64,000 nt of DNA from an uncultured Prolixibacteraceae bacterium. Lineage in GTDB: Bacteria; Bacteroidota; Bacteroidia; Bacteroidales; Prolixibacteraceae. A program made the position numbers and the translations under genes. Positions within the stretch are counted from its first letter, which is position 1. Each line of letters starts with the position of its first letter. Positions 9,643 through 19,277 of this stretch are shown here, piece by piece. The stretch lies in NCBI GenBank assembly GCA_937915865.1, contig CALGIG010000010.1:62001-126000 (forward strand). Reading direction: 5' to 3'. The notes beneath the pieces are model-generated. The model was not told the DNA's origin, searched no databases, and was given only the letters and a program-made list of their open reading frames with translations.

Positions 9643-10596
9643 ATGAGATGCTTTGCTCTTCTTATAACTTTTGAATTCATTTTCTTAGCTGGTTTTGGTC
9701 AGCCGGATGATAATCGTTTAGCGTTAAAGTTATTTCAATTGGTACCAACTACTCCAATTGAAGTAGGGTTTTCGAACAACAAAGATGTTAATAATTCTGG
9801 AGGTCATTTGCAGGGCGTTCAACTGGTTGAAAGGAGCAATTCGCGTTTTGCCATAATGACCGGAAGTTCAGATTCTTACGCTTATTATTCAGTAGTGAAA
9901 CTGGGCTTGAAAAATGAGGTCGTTTCAGTTAACCATTTAATGTACAAGCCTTTTAAACATGCCGGTGGTTTTCAGGTGTATAAAAATTATCTGGCTGTTG
10001 GTATCGAGGATAATTTGGCTAAAGATAAATCGTGTGTTTGTATTTACGACATTTCTTTGCCCGAGCGCCCTTCGCTGAATCCGTTGGCAATGATTAAACG
10101 GGAAGGCAAACCTATGCGTTCGACTGCTGGATGTGTGGGTATTACCAATTACAAAGGAAAAATCGTTTTGGCAGTTGGCGATTGGGATTCGAGAAACCTG
10201 GATTTTTATTCAGTTAGCGCTGATTCAGTTTCGGGGAATAATTTCAGAAAGTTTTATTCAATTGATACAAAAACGATTTCAAGGTCCGGATGGTCCGATC
10301 AGTTTTGGAGGTCGTACCAAAACATTAACTTGTTTACATTAGGAAATAAACTTTACCTGATTGGCTTTTGCCGTGATGAAAAGAAAGTTGATGTAGCCGA
10401 TCTTTTTAAGTTGGCTGATAATAAGTCGGGTGGTTTTGATTTAATCAAGTTAGCTTCCAGAACATTTAATTGTTCCCGTGAATCAAGTTTTATGGCTGGT
10501 TCAGGTGCTTTTTTAAACGATAAAAATGAGTTGGAAATAATTTCCTGTCAGTATAATATTGATAAATACTCTTATTTGAATTTGTTCAAAAAATAA
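9643..10596 (+). CDS. unrecognised secreted protein, possibly propeller-like
   Basis: 317 residues starting 10 bp after the GH38 stop, so probably cotranscribed. It has a signal peptide (LAGFGQ cleavage region). I recognise no family. The sequence has repeated beta-rich blocks (FAIMTGSSDSYAYYSVVKL, NYLAVGIEDN, KIVLAVGDWDSRN, LYLIGFCRD) spaced roughly as in a beta-propeller, and Cys pairs (SCVCIYD) that could be disulphides in the periplasm. No catalytic motif is evident. It might bind or act on the same substrate as its GH38 and GDPD neighbours, but there is no direct evidence. Confidence 0.75.
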   Translation: MRCFALLITFEFIFLAGFGQPDDNRLALKLFQLVPTTPIEVGFSNNKDVNNSGGHLQGVQLVERSNSRFAIMTGSSDSYAYYSVVKLGLKNEVVSVNHLMYKPFKHAGGFQVYKNYLAVGIEDNLAKDKSCVCIYDISLPERPSLNPLAMIKREGKPMRSTAGCVGITNYKGKIVLAVGDWDSRNLDFYSVSADSVSGNNFRKFYSIDTKTISRSGWSDQFWRSYQNINLFTLGNKLYLIGFCRDEKKVDVADLFKLADNKSGGFDLIKLASRTFNCSRESSFMAGSGAFLNDKNELEIISCQYNIDKYSYLNLFKK

Positions 10597-10618
10597 ATTA
10601 ATTGATATTGATTTTGTT

Positions 10619-11437
10619 ATGGGACGAAAAAAGTTGACTTATTGGTTATTTCTATTGCTTGCAATGGTTATTCATGCTTTTGATGTGCAGGCGGTAAATT
10701 TTCCAAAGCCCCGAAACGGTAAAACTTATGTTATTGCCCATCGTGGAGCACATGTTGGCATTCCTGAAAATTCTCTTGCTGCCATTCAGAAAGCCATTGA
10801 TCTTGGTTGCGATTTTGTTGAAATTGATACCCGCCTGACCAAAGATGGCCATATTGTAAGCGTTCACAACTCTTCTGTTGATGAATATGTAGTTGGTGTA
10901 AAGGGCAAAGTGAAAGATTTTACCCTGGCAGAAATTAAAAAACTGGATATTGGTGAAAAAACCGGAAAAAATTGGAAGAATACCCGAATTCCTGCAATTG
11001 ATGAAATATTACAATTATGCAAAGGGAAAATAGGGATTTACCTCGATTTGAAGGAGCCTCTTATTGAGCAGCTTATACCAATTATCCGCAAATACGATAT
11101 GGAAAGCGACATTATCTGGTATATTTCGGCTAACCGTTCTGAAGAGATTAAGTTGCTTCAGAAAATTAGTCCCCAAAGCATTCCTATGCCCGATCCCGGA
11201 CCTGAAAAGAATATCCGCAAGGTTTGTGATCTTTTTCATCCGCAGGTTTTGGCCAGCGATATGGGGCAGTTGAACGCTTCTTTTATTCAGATAGCGCACG
11301 AAAATAAAACCCGTGTTTTTGTCGATGAAAATAAAGGCACTCCTGAAGAATGGACACAAATTTTAAGTTGGGGAACCGACGGTATCCAAACTGATGATCC
11401 GGAAACACTTTTAAATTTTTTAAAGAATAAAAACTAA
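10619..11437 (+). CDS. secreted glycerophosphodiester phosphodiesterase family protein (GDPD)
   Basis: 272 residues with a signal peptide followed by a GDPD-type TIM barrel. The signature VIAHRGAHVGIPENS is present (His41, Arg42), as is FVEIDTRLTKDG with the Glu/Asp metal ligands. GDPD enzymes cleave glycerophosphodiesters to glycerol-3-phosphate and an alcohol. Odd: the second catalytic His is in SVHNSS, where most family members have His-Asp, so activity or specificity may be changed. A paralogue near 59-60 kb keeps MHDGKID. It lies 22 bp after the previous gene and 4 bp before the GH28 gene, giving a tight operon. Confidence 0.88.
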   Translation: MGRKKLTYWLFLLLAMVIHAFDVQAVNFPKPRNGKTYVIAHRGAHVGIPENSLAAIQKAIDLGCDFVEIDTRLTKDGHIVSVHNSSVDEYVVGVKGKVKDFTLAEIKKLDIGEKTGKNWKNTRIPAIDEILQLCKGKIGIYLDLKEPLIEQLIPIIRKYDMESDIIWYISANRSEEIKLLQKISPQSIPMPDPGPEKNIRKVCDLFHPQVLASDMGQLNASFIQIAHENKTRVFVDENKGTPEEWTQILSWGTDGIQTDDPETLLNFLKNKN

Positions 11438-11441
11438 ACAA

Positions 11442-12995
11442 ATGATTAAAAAACTAAAACTAACTGTACTTTTTTTTACTGTTGTATTTTCAGTTGCTGC
11501 AAAACAAAATGTATACAACATAACCGATTTTGGAGCTAAAGGTGATGGAAAAACAAATAATACCAAAGCCATTAATGCGGCCATTGCAACAGCAGCTAAA
11601 AATGGCGGAGGAACTGTAGTTATTCCTTCTGGCAAATTTTTATCTTTTACCATTTATCTGAAAAGTTATATAACTCTATATCTTGATCAGGGAGCTGTAT
11701 TGATTGGTGATCAGGAAAAAGACGGAATCGGATACGAATTACCTGAAGAAGATGCCTGGTATAAGAAATTTCAGGATTTTGGGCATAGCTATTGGCGTAA
11801 CAGCCTTATTTATGGCGATAGTCTGCATAATGTAACTATTGAAGGTCAGGGTATGATCTGGGGAAAAGGATTATATACTTATGACCAGCCTAACATAAAA
11901 GCCTCAGGAAATAAAGCTATTGGGTTGAAAAATTGTTTCAATGTTACTATCCGGGATATTTCAATACTTCACGGAGGACATTTTTGCATACTTGCAACCG
12001 GTGTCGATAATTTGACTATCGATAATGTACGCGCTGATGCAGATCGCGATGCTTTTGATATCGATTGCTGTAAAAATGTGAGAATTTCAAACTGCAATAT
12101 CAATTCGCCTACCGACGATGGACTTTGCCTGAAATCGTCGTTTGGGTTGGGATATGCACGTGCTACCGAGAATGTAACAATAACTAACTGCCATGTTTAT
12201 GGATATGATCATGGAACATTGATGGATGGAACTTTCAGGACTGAATTCAAAGATGAAGCGCCCGAGGCCAAGCACAGCGTTACCGGACGATTGAAACTTG
12301 GTACTGAATCCAATGGTGGATTTAAAAACATTGCGGTTTCCAATTGTGTTTTTGAGCATTCACGCGGAATTTGCATTGAAACGGCTGATGGTGGAATTAT
12401 TGAAGATGTTGTAATGGACAATATTACCATGCGCGATATTACAGATACTCCGTTTTTTATTCGTCTGAATGCCAGGATGCGTGGGCCCGAAGGAACTCCT
12501 GTTGGTGTATGTAAACGTATTACCTTGAGTAATATCAATGTTTATGATGTGGGTGGACGGCCAAAATTTCCTGAAGTGGGCGCAGCAATGGTGATGGGAA
12601 TTCCGGGTTATTATATCGAAGATGTTACTTTGAGTAATATCCGAATTTATTACCGTGGCGGTGTAGGGAAAGATGCAATTGGTAAGGAAGTTGCTCAAAA
12701 TATCGATATGTACCCCGATCCGTATCGCTGGCATTCATTACCTGCTTATGGTATGTATTTCAGGTACGTAAAAGGGTTACGTGTAAGTGATGTTGTGCTC
12801 AGGTACATGAATCGCGACGAACGTCCGGCTTTTGTACTCGATGATGTACAAAATGCACGTTTTTATAATGTTGATGCGCAAAAGGGCGAAGGGGCGCCAC
12901 AATTTATCTTAAAGAATGTTACCAATTTTTCGGTGCATGATGTGATTGGAATTAAAGATATAAATCTGCAAAAGGTTGATAAACAGGATTTATAA
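11442..12995 (+). CDS. secreted GH28 family (polygalacturonase-like) beta-helix protein
   Basis: 517 residues with a signal peptide and the pectate-lyase-fold opening NITDFGAKGDGKTNNTKAI. GH28 catalytic carboxylates can be placed at Asp206 and Asp208 in DAFDIDCC and at Asp225-Asp226 in SPTDDGLCLKSS. The usual GHG histidine motif is replaced by GTESNGG, as in many Bacteroidota GH28 members with exo or unknown specificity. GH28 enzymes hydrolyse galacturonic acid links and related alpha-glycosides by inversion. The gene starts 4 bp after the GDPD stop. A second, divergent GH28 gene lies near 60-61.5 kb. The true substrate is uncertain because no other pectin genes are obvious. Confidence 0.9.
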   Translation: MIKKLKLTVLFFTVVFSVAAKQNVYNITDFGAKGDGKTNNTKAINAAIATAAKNGGGTVVIPSGKFLSFTIYLKSYITLYLDQGAVLIGDQEKDGIGYELPEEDAWYKKFQDFGHSYWRNSLIYGDSLHNVTIEGQGMIWGKGLYTYDQPNIKASGNKAIGLKNCFNVTIRDISILHGGHFCILATGVDNLTIDNVRADADRDAFDIDCCKNVRISNCNINSPTDDGLCLKSSFGLGYARATENVTITNCHVYGYDHGTLMDGTFRTEFKDEAPEAKHSVTGRLKLGTESNGGFKNIAVSNCVFEHSRGICIETADGGIIEDVVMDNITMRDITDTPFFIRLNARMRGPEGTPVGVCKRITLSNINVYDVGGRPKFPEVGAAMVMGIPGYYIEDVTLSNIRIYYRGGVGKDAIGKEVAQNIDMYPDPYRWHSLPAYGMYFRYVKGLRVSDVVLRYMNRDERPAFVLDDVQNARFYNVDAQKGEGAPQFILKNVTNFSVHDVIGIKDINLQKVDKQDL

Positions 12996-13109
12996 TCAAA
13001 ATTTTAAAAAAGCAGCAAGGTTAATATTTAATGTTCATTGCTTAATATAAACGAAATATTTTCGGAGTATTGCTTCTAATTTAGCTATCATTCATTAAAC
13101 CAACAAACT

Positions 13110-14483
13110 ATGAGAAAAAGTGTTTTAGCTGGAGTTGTGCTTTTGACGGCCTGTACTGCCAGGCAACAGGCTCTTAAAGAAATTCAGCTTACTTTTGATA
13201 ATACAAAGAATCATTCGCTTGATAATAATGATAATTTTTCGCCTGACGATAAATGGCTTGTTTACGATACGCGTACCGGGATTGGTGGTATAGGCGGTAG
13301 CCCTTCGGTTGAGCGCGTAAATGTTGAAACCGGAAAGACTGAAGTTTTATTTGGTATCCCCGATAACAAAAATTGGGGGCCTGGTGCGGGTGCTGCAAGT
13401 TATCATCCCAAAGAAAATAAAGTGATTTTTATTCATGGCTTGCCTGTTTGTACAGAGAAAAACCCATATCAGCAATGGAGAAGAACAGGTGTGATTGTGA
13501 ACGATAACCAACCGAATGTCCCAATCTATATGGACTCGCGTGATGTAACCTGGCCATATACGCCAGGCGCTTTACGTGGCGGAACCCACCGTCATGAGTG
13601 GAGCCGCGATGGACAATGGGTTGGCTATACCTATAACGATGCTATAATGAAACATCTTGAAGATTCTACAGGTGTGAAATGGAACCTGAGAACCATTGCT
13701 GTGTCGAATAAAAAACACAAGGCTATAGTTGATCAAGATCCGAATCAGGAAAATGTGCAGGGTGAATGGTACAGCGCTGTTGTTGTCAGGGTGGTTCCCG
13801 ATCCAAAACCCGGAAGCGACGAAATAAGTAATGCTGCATCTGATAGTTGGGTTGGTTCCAGCGGATATTTAAAACCTGACGGAAAGATGCAAGTTTCCAG
13901 GGCTTTTATTGGCACCATACGTGATAAACAAGGGAAACCGGTTGATGAACTTTTTATTGTAGATATTCCTGATTCACTTAATATTCCTGGAGAATTTGGG
14001 CCTTTGGAAGGAACAAAATATACTTTTCCAATGCCACCCAAAGGAACTGTTCAGCGAAGGTTAACACATACTGCCGACACCAATTTCCCTGGATGCAGTG
14101 GTGTAACCAGATCTTCTTCTGATGGAAAATTTATTGCATTTCAGGCTAAAGATAAAAATGGTATTCAGCAGGTATTTGTAATTTCGCCAATGGGAGATGT
14201 ACCTATGCAGGTAACGCAACATGAAACGAGTGTACAGAGTGGTGTTCGTTGGAGTCCTGACAATCGATCAATAATTTATATTTGGGATAACAGTATAGTA
14301 CAATGTGAAGTATCTGATCGTATCTTTGAACAGCGTTTCCGTAGGTTAACTGAAAAAACGATTGATGCACCAGCTAATCTGGTTTGGTCAAATGATGGTA
14401 AAACAATTGCATTCAACCGTTCTGTTGCATCAGAAAATGGAAGTGAAAAACGGGACCAGATTTTTGTTATAAAATTAGAATAA
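13110..14483 (+). CDS. DUF3748 (YidR-like) lipoprotein with TolB-like propeller
   Basis: 457 residues with a lipobox (LLTAC, Cys15). The opening QLTFDNTKNHSLDNNDNFSP, WLVYDTR, and IERVN-type blocks such as SVERVNVETGKTEVLF, with VIFIHGLP later, match the pattern of E. coli YidR (DUF3748). WD40-like PD40 repeats (FSPDDKWLVYD, SSDGKFIAF, WSPDNRSIIYIW, WSNDGKTIAFN) indicate a beta-propeller of the TolB type. The function of YidR is not established. Its place in a glycan operon suggests a sugar-binding or lyase-like role at the cell envelope, but this is inference. Confidence 0.8.
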   Translation: MRKSVLAGVVLLTACTARQQALKEIQLTFDNTKNHSLDNNDNFSPDDKWLVYDTRTGIGGIGGSPSVERVNVETGKTEVLFGIPDNKNWGPGAGAASYHPKENKVIFIHGLPVCTEKNPYQQWRRTGVIVNDNQPNVPIYMDSRDVTWPYTPGALRGGTHRHEWSRDGQWVGYTYNDAIMKHLEDSTGVKWNLRTIAVSNKKHKAIVDQDPNQENVQGEWYSAVVVRVVPDPKPGSDEISNAASDSWVGSSGYLKPDGKMQVSRAFIGTIRDKQGKPVDELFIVDIPDSLNIPGEFGPLEGTKYTFPMPPKGTVQRRLTHTADTNFPGCSGVTRSSSDGKFIAFQAKDKNGIQQVFVISPMGDVPMQVTQHETSVQSGVRWSPDNRSIIYIWDNSIVQCEVSDRIFEQRFRRLTEKTIDAPANLVWSNDGKTIAFNRSVASENGSEKRDQIFVIKLE

Positions 14484-14933
14484 GATAAAGTTAAATTCTT
14501 TCGTTAAACTCACCCCGTGTATTAGTTTGATTGAGAACCCGGCTGAGCGTCCGGCTTAGCTCACGCCGAAGTCTTTTATACTTTTCCTCTTTTCGAAAAT
14601 AGAAGAGGAAGGTTAATATTTGGATTTGGATAAAAAGCAAGCAACTCTGTTCTTATAAATATAGTGTGCTTAATTTTAGGTTTATTGAAATAAAATAAGA
14701 AATATCTAATATTGAAGAATATATGATTCTCAGCATGGAATATACAGACAAAATTGAAGAAATTGCTGATAATGTGAATATCCTTTTTGTTGCCTAAAGC
14801 TGAGTGAAGCGCAAGCGGCCTGGGCCCCAACGCTAAATCAATTAGGTATTCTAAGGGATATTCAATTTGCTGATGATATATGCTTTATTTTTGTTTGGGC
14901 TTATATGAAAGTTTATCTGAAAAACAAGTAAAA
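14484..14933. other. 450-bp intergenic stretch with degenerate palindromic repeat remnants
   Basis: No convincing gene. Near 14507-14575 the sequence carries an ACTCACCCC word followed by GC-rich imperfect palindromes (GGCTGAGC and GCTTAGCTC), resembling the edge of the composite repeat at 20301-20382. Near 14794-14830 there is another GC-rich patch (GCTGAGTGAAGCGCAAGCGG). The middle is AT-rich. These look like decayed intergenic repeats of the host. The promoter of the following gene is presumably in the AT-rich right part, but I cannot place it. Confidence 0.5.
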
Positions 14934-17690
14934 ATGAAAAGACTTAAATGCTTGGTGTTTACTATTATATATTGTTTGTCAGGACAGATAGTAGCACAAA
15001 ATAAGGTTGATATTTTAACAGTTCCTGCCGGAAATTCGTTTGCAAAAATTGATGAACATGGTACAACTATTTTACCTAGTGGCAGGTTTGTTACCCCAGC
15101 GGGTGAATTGGTCCGAATTACCAATGATCCTTTCGGTATGGCCATTTCTCCTGATGGTAAAAAAGCAGTTACTTTGCATAATGGAGTTTTTACCATTGTC
15201 GATCTTCAAACCTTAAATTCAACCCGTGTTCCAAGTTATGATAAAAAAATAAAATCACCTTTTTCAAAAGGCTCGTTCCTTGGTGTGGCTTTTTCTGATG
15301 ACTCAAAAACCATATTCCTGAGTGGCGGCGATAATGGCGCTGTTATAAAGTATGATATTGTCAATTTTACGAGACTTGATTCAATCTCATTGAACGGAGT
15401 TGTTGATGGAGTTGACTACGGTGACAGTTTTACTTCCGACCTGGTACTGAATGAAGCCAATAATGAGCTTCTTGTTCTTGATCGTGCAAATTTCAGGATG
15501 GTTCGGATTGATTTGTCTACCCGAAAAATTACGGCTTCCGTTAAAGTTGGACGCCAGCCGTTTGGTTTGACATTAAGTCCTGATAAGAAAATGGCTTTCG
15601 TCGCCAATGTAGGTATGTATTCATATCCGCTCATTACTGGCGCTACTGAGAAAAATATTGATTCGTTAATGATTTCTCACCATCCTTATGGCAACAATAC
15701 CAAAGAATCGATTCATGGGACTAAAGTGGAAGGGAGAGATGTTCCCGGAGTAGGTAGTCCGTTACACCCTGATGCTATGAGTGTATTTACTATCGATTTA
15801 CAAAACAACAAAGTAATTGATAAATTTAAGACTGGTTACCAGATTGGACAAATGATTGAGGATGCTGAAGTTGTTGGCGGAGCAAGCCCTAATTCAATAG
15901 CTGTTGGCAGTAAATATGCTTTTGTTACCAACGCTACCAACGACAATATTTCTGTTATCGACTACATTAATCATAAGATATTAGGTCATATTCAGATAAA
16001 AGTTGATCAACGGATTGATAAATATCGTGGTCTTTTACCTTTTGGAATAACCTTAAGCAAAGATGAAAAAACGCTTTATGTAGCTTTACTTGGATTTGAT
16101 GGCGTAGCAGTTGTTGATGTCGATTCGCAAGCTACCAAAGGTGTTATTCCCACGGCCTGGGGCCCAACGCGTGTGAAACTTTCGAATGATGGGAAGGAGA
16201 TTTATGTTGCTACTTGCCGGGGATTTGGAGCTGGGCCTAACGGTGGAAGAAATTTTGTTTCGCCAGTTCAGGGTTATTATGTCGGAGATATTCAACTGGG
16301 AAGTTTTCAGAAAATTAAAATGCCAAATGAAAAACAATTAGCTACATATACTAAACAAGCCGTTGATAATACATTTAAGCAGGTAACTATTGATGACGAT
16401 GGCACTAATCCTTTGCCTCCATTGCCCGGCATTCGTAAATCGCCAATTAAATATGTTGTATATATCACCAAAGAAAACAGGACGTATGACGAAATTTTCG
16501 GACAATTAAAAAGTGCTGAAGGCGACAGTACTTTGGCGCGTTTTGGCGTACACAACGAATATACTTTACCCGATTCGCTGAAGCGGAAATTTCCGAATTT
16601 ACGAATCAGTCCAAATCATATAAAAGCAGCCCGGCAATTTTCTTTCTCCGATAATTATTACTGCGACAGCGACGCCTCGATACATGGTCACCATTGGATG
16701 GTTGGTGTTATACCGAATGAGTGGGTTGAAGCAAATTCAAGCGTATCAAAAACAGCAAAAATATTCTCGAAAGCGCCAGGCCGAAGGCATCCTGGAACTA
16801 CCGGAAGCGTTGATCCGGAGGATTATGCAGAAATAGGAGGTTTGTGGGAGGCATTGGAACGAAGTAAAGTATCGTTTTACAATTTTGGCGAAGCCAATGA
16901 AACAGCCCATGTTCGTGAAGAATGGTATGATACCAATACCGGCGCTGCTCATGGAGTGATGGTTCCCATGCAAAAGGCATTGTTTAAGCGTACAAGTCAT
17001 GATTATGCCGGTTTCAATATGAATATTCCTGACCAGTATCGAATGGATCAGTTTGAGCGTGAGTTTACTCGTATGTGGATCAAAGGACATAAAAAGATGC
17101 CGTCGTTAATTAGCATGCAGGTTCCGAATGATCACGGGGCCGGTGTACGTCCGGAAGATGGCTATCCTTATCCAAGTTCATTTATGGTTGACAACGATTT
17201 GGCTGTTGGCCGAATTCTTCATTTCCTTTCACGTACTAAATACTGGAAAAACATGTTGGTAATTATTACGGAAGACGACCCGCAAGGTGGAGTAGACCAT
17301 ATTGATGGTCATCGCTCGGTTTTAATGATGGCAGGTCCATACGTAAAACATGGTTATGTATCTCATACTCATGCCAATTTTGGTTCAATACTGAAAACCA
17401 TTTACAACATTTTGAATGTTCCGTATGTCAATCAGTTTGATGTTACCGCCTCACTTCTTCAGGATTTTTTTACACCTATACCTGATTACACGCCTTATAC
17501 ATTGGAATTGCATGATTCAAGAATATTTGATGCAGAAAAAGCAATGAAAAAATACAATAAAACCATTGACTGGCGAAAAATAGAACAAGGTCCGGAACTG
17601 GATAATGAAGAGGTGGAACGAAAGGTCCTTTATAGGAACCTGTATGATAATGAGGAAGTTCAGAGAAAAACATTGTACAAAAATAAATAA
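14934..17690 (+). CDS. secreted YVTN-type beta-propeller fused to PF04185 phosphoesterase
   Basis: I start the gene at the ATG at 14934, which gives a clean signal peptide (MKRLKCLVFTIIYC...IVAQ). An upstream in-frame ATG at 14880 would add 18 unlikely residues. Residues about 40-450 form a propeller of YVTN/PD40-like repeats (AISPDGKKAVTLHNG, LSPDKKMAFVANVG, LSKDEKTLYVALLG). The C-terminal half is a PF04185 phosphoesterase: KENRTYDEIFG, with the expected Thr517 nucleophile just after Glu514-Asn515, then HGHHWMVG and ITEDDPQGGVDHIDGHR metal-site residues. The family includes acid phosphatases and phospholipase C enzymes. The gene lies 25 bp before the ceramidase-like gene, so they may act on one phosphorylated or lipid-linked substrate. 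Confidence 0.87.
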   Translation: MKRLKCLVFTIIYCLSGQIVAQNKVDILTVPAGNSFAKIDEHGTTILPSGRFVTPAGELVRITNDPFGMAISPDGKKAVTLHNGVFTIVDLQTLNSTRVPSYDKKIKSPFSKGSFLGVAFSDDSKTIFLSGGDNGAVIKYDIVNFTRLDSISLNGVVDGVDYGDSFTSDLVLNEANNELLVLDRANFRMVRIDLSTRKITASVKVGRQPFGLTLSPDKKMAFVANVGMYSYPLITGATEKNIDSLMISHHPYGNNTKESIHGTKVEGRDVPGVGSPLHPDAMSVFTIDLQNNKVIDKFKTGYQIGQMIEDAEVVGGASPNSIAVGSKYAFVTNATNDNISVIDYINHKILGHIQIKVDQRIDKYRGLLPFGITLSKDEKTLYVALLGFDGVAVVDVDSQATKGVIPTAWGPTRVKLSNDGKEIYVATCRGFGAGPNGGRNFVSPVQGYYVGDIQLGSFQKIKMPNEKQLATYTKQAVDNTFKQVTIDDDGTNPLPPLPGIRKSPIKYVVYITKENRTYDEIFGQLKSAEGDSTLARFGVHNEYTLPDSLKRKFPNLRISPNHIKAARQFSFSDNYYCDSDASIHGHHWMVGVIPNEWVEANSSVSKTAKIFSKAPGRRHPGTTGSVDPEDYAEIGGLWEALERSKVSFYNFGEANETAHVREEWYDTNTGAAHGVMVPMQKALFKRTSHDYAGFNMNIPDQYRMDQFEREFTRMWIKGHKKMPSLISMQVPNDHGAGVRPEDGYPYPSSFMVDNDLAVGRILHFLSRTKYWKNMLVIITEDDPQGGVDHIDGHRSVLMMAGPYVKHGYVSHTHANFGSILKTIYNILNVPYVNQFDVTASLLQDFFTPIPDYTPYTLELHDSRIFDAEKAMKKYNKTIDWRKIEQGPELDNEEVERKVLYRNLYDNEEVQRKTLYKNK

Positions 17691-17715
17691 TCAATAAATA
17701 TAAAAACCACCATTT

Positions 17716-19269
17716 ATGAGGTCTCTTTTAATTATACCTGCTGTATTTCTTATGTTATTTATTTTGGCCATTTTTTTAAATATCAGATATTCCCTTAGAG
17801 ATCGACATCCTGGTTATATGGCTGATATGAAAATAGTTGGAGAGCAAAATGGTCAATTGTCTGTTGGTTTTGCCGCATTTAGAATTACTCCTCAGGTAAA
17901 GAAATGGGAGAATGAGGCTATTGATGAAGCAAATTCCAATGAAAAGGACTCTTCCTTTGAAGATAATTATGAGTATAGTTTTGAACCTATTGGTTTAGCT
18001 GGCTTTGATAATGGGAAATATGCCAAAGGTATTCACGACGATTTATGGGCCAGGACAATGGTGGTTGACGATGGCAAGACTCGTATAGCTCTGGTTGTTC
18101 TCGATGCTATTGGCCTTATGGCTGATAACATTATTGATATTCGGCAGATGATTCCTGCTGAAAGCAAAATAAATTATACGATTGTTGCATCGACCCATGA
18201 TCATGAAGCTCCTGATTTGATGGGCTTGTGGGGAACATCTGCTTTTTCAAACGGAGTAAACAAGGAATACATGAAATATGTAAAAATTAAAGCTGTGAAA
18301 TCGGTTATTACGGCAGCACGAAATTTAAAACCAGCCCGTCTTGAAATTTCAGAAGATTTAACCAGTGCAATTCCTCTGGTAAAAGATACGCGTATGCCTG
18401 AAGTTTTCGATTCGGGGTTGCGGTTAATTAAAGCAATAGACAAAGAAAACGGTAAAACACTGGGTTCATTGATTGCGTGGGCCGATCATGCTGAAACATT
18501 GTGGAGCGATAACCTATTGATTACATCCGATTTCTGCCATTATTTGCGCAAAGGTGTAGAGAAAGGAGTTTACAAAGGAGACAGTTTGGTTAAACCAGGC
18601 ATAGGTGGTATTTCAGTTTATGTCAATGGCGCTGTTGGTGGGTTAATGACTACACACCCAAGTTTAGCTGTTAAGGATCCGGTTAGTGGCATCGAATATA
18701 AAGAACCTAGTTTTAAAAAAGCTGAAGCGCAGGGTAATGCATTGTCGCTGGCTGTGCTTAATGCGATGGATAAACCTTCCGAAATAATTGATTCCGCATC
18801 AATTTCGTTGGTCGTTAAAACAATTATTTTTCCTATAGACAATACTCTTTTTAAACTTGCAGCAGTGTTGGGAATCCTTGATCGCAGTACAGTTGGATGG
18901 ATGAAAATGCGATCTGAAATTTCAGCATGTAAAATAGGCCCGCTTTCATTTGTTACTATACCCGGAGAGCCTTATCCCGAATTGATTAATGGTGGTATAG
19001 AAGCTCCTGAAGGGAACGATTTTAAAATCCAACCATTGGAATTACCAGTAGTTCGGGATATGATGCCTGGCAAATACAAATTTGTGTTTGGCTTGGCTAA
19101 CGACGAGGTTGGTTATATTATTCCTAAAAGTCAGTGGGATGCCAAATCGCCTTATACTTATGGAAGAAAAGATTCTCCTTACGGCGAAGAAAATTCTTTA
19201 GGTCCTGAAACAGCGCCAATCCTTCATAAAAATCTGCAGTATATATTTGATGAATTATCTGGTAAATAG
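17716..19269 (+). CDS. membrane-anchored neutral-ceramidase-like protein
   Basis: 517 residues starting with one uncleaved-looking membrane segment (residues about 3-22), so probably anchored in the inner membrane facing the periplasm. It matches the N-terminal domain family of neutral/alkaline ceramidases: FAAFRITP, GIHDDLWARTMVVDD, and a zinc motif STHDHEAPD (His161, His163) in place of the usual THTHSGP. A second His occurs in AWADHAETLWSDN, and TIPGEPYPE is the conserved Glu region. Ceramidases cleave the N-acyl bond of sphingolipids, but many Bacteroidota relatives in glycan loci have no known substrate. It is paired with an alpha/beta esterase 8 bp downstream, and the same kind of pair occurs at 28.9-33.0 kb on the other strand. 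Confidence 0.82.
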   Translation: MRSLLIIPAVFLMLFILAIFLNIRYSLRDRHPGYMADMKIVGEQNGQLSVGFAAFRITPQVKKWENEAIDEANSNEKDSSFEDNYEYSFEPIGLAGFDNGKYAKGIHDDLWARTMVVDDGKTRIALVVLDAIGLMADNIIDIRQMIPAESKINYTIVASTHDHEAPDLMGLWGTSAFSNGVNKEYMKYVKIKAVKSVITAARNLKPARLEISEDLTSAIPLVKDTRMPEVFDSGLRLIKAIDKENGKTLGSLIAWADHAETLWSDNLLITSDFCHYLRKGVEKGVYKGDSLVKPGIGGISVYVNGAVGGLMTTHPSLAVKDPVSGIEYKEPSFKKAEAQGNALSLAVLNAMDKPSEIIDSASISLVVKTIIFPIDNTLFKLAAVLGILDRSTVGWMKMRSEISACKIGPLSFVTIPGEPYPELINGGIEAPEGNDFKIQPLELPVVRDMMPGKYKFVFGLANDEVGYIIPKSQWDAKSPYTYGRKDSPYGEENSLGPETAPILHKNLQYIFDELSGK

Positions 19270-19277
19270 CTTGAATT

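Noticed and set aside
14576..14830. 84-codon open frame on the minus strand in the 14.5-14.9 kb gap
   Set aside because: Composition is that of AT-rich non-coding DNA with repeat edges, there is no family resemblance, and its start lies in a repeat-like patch.
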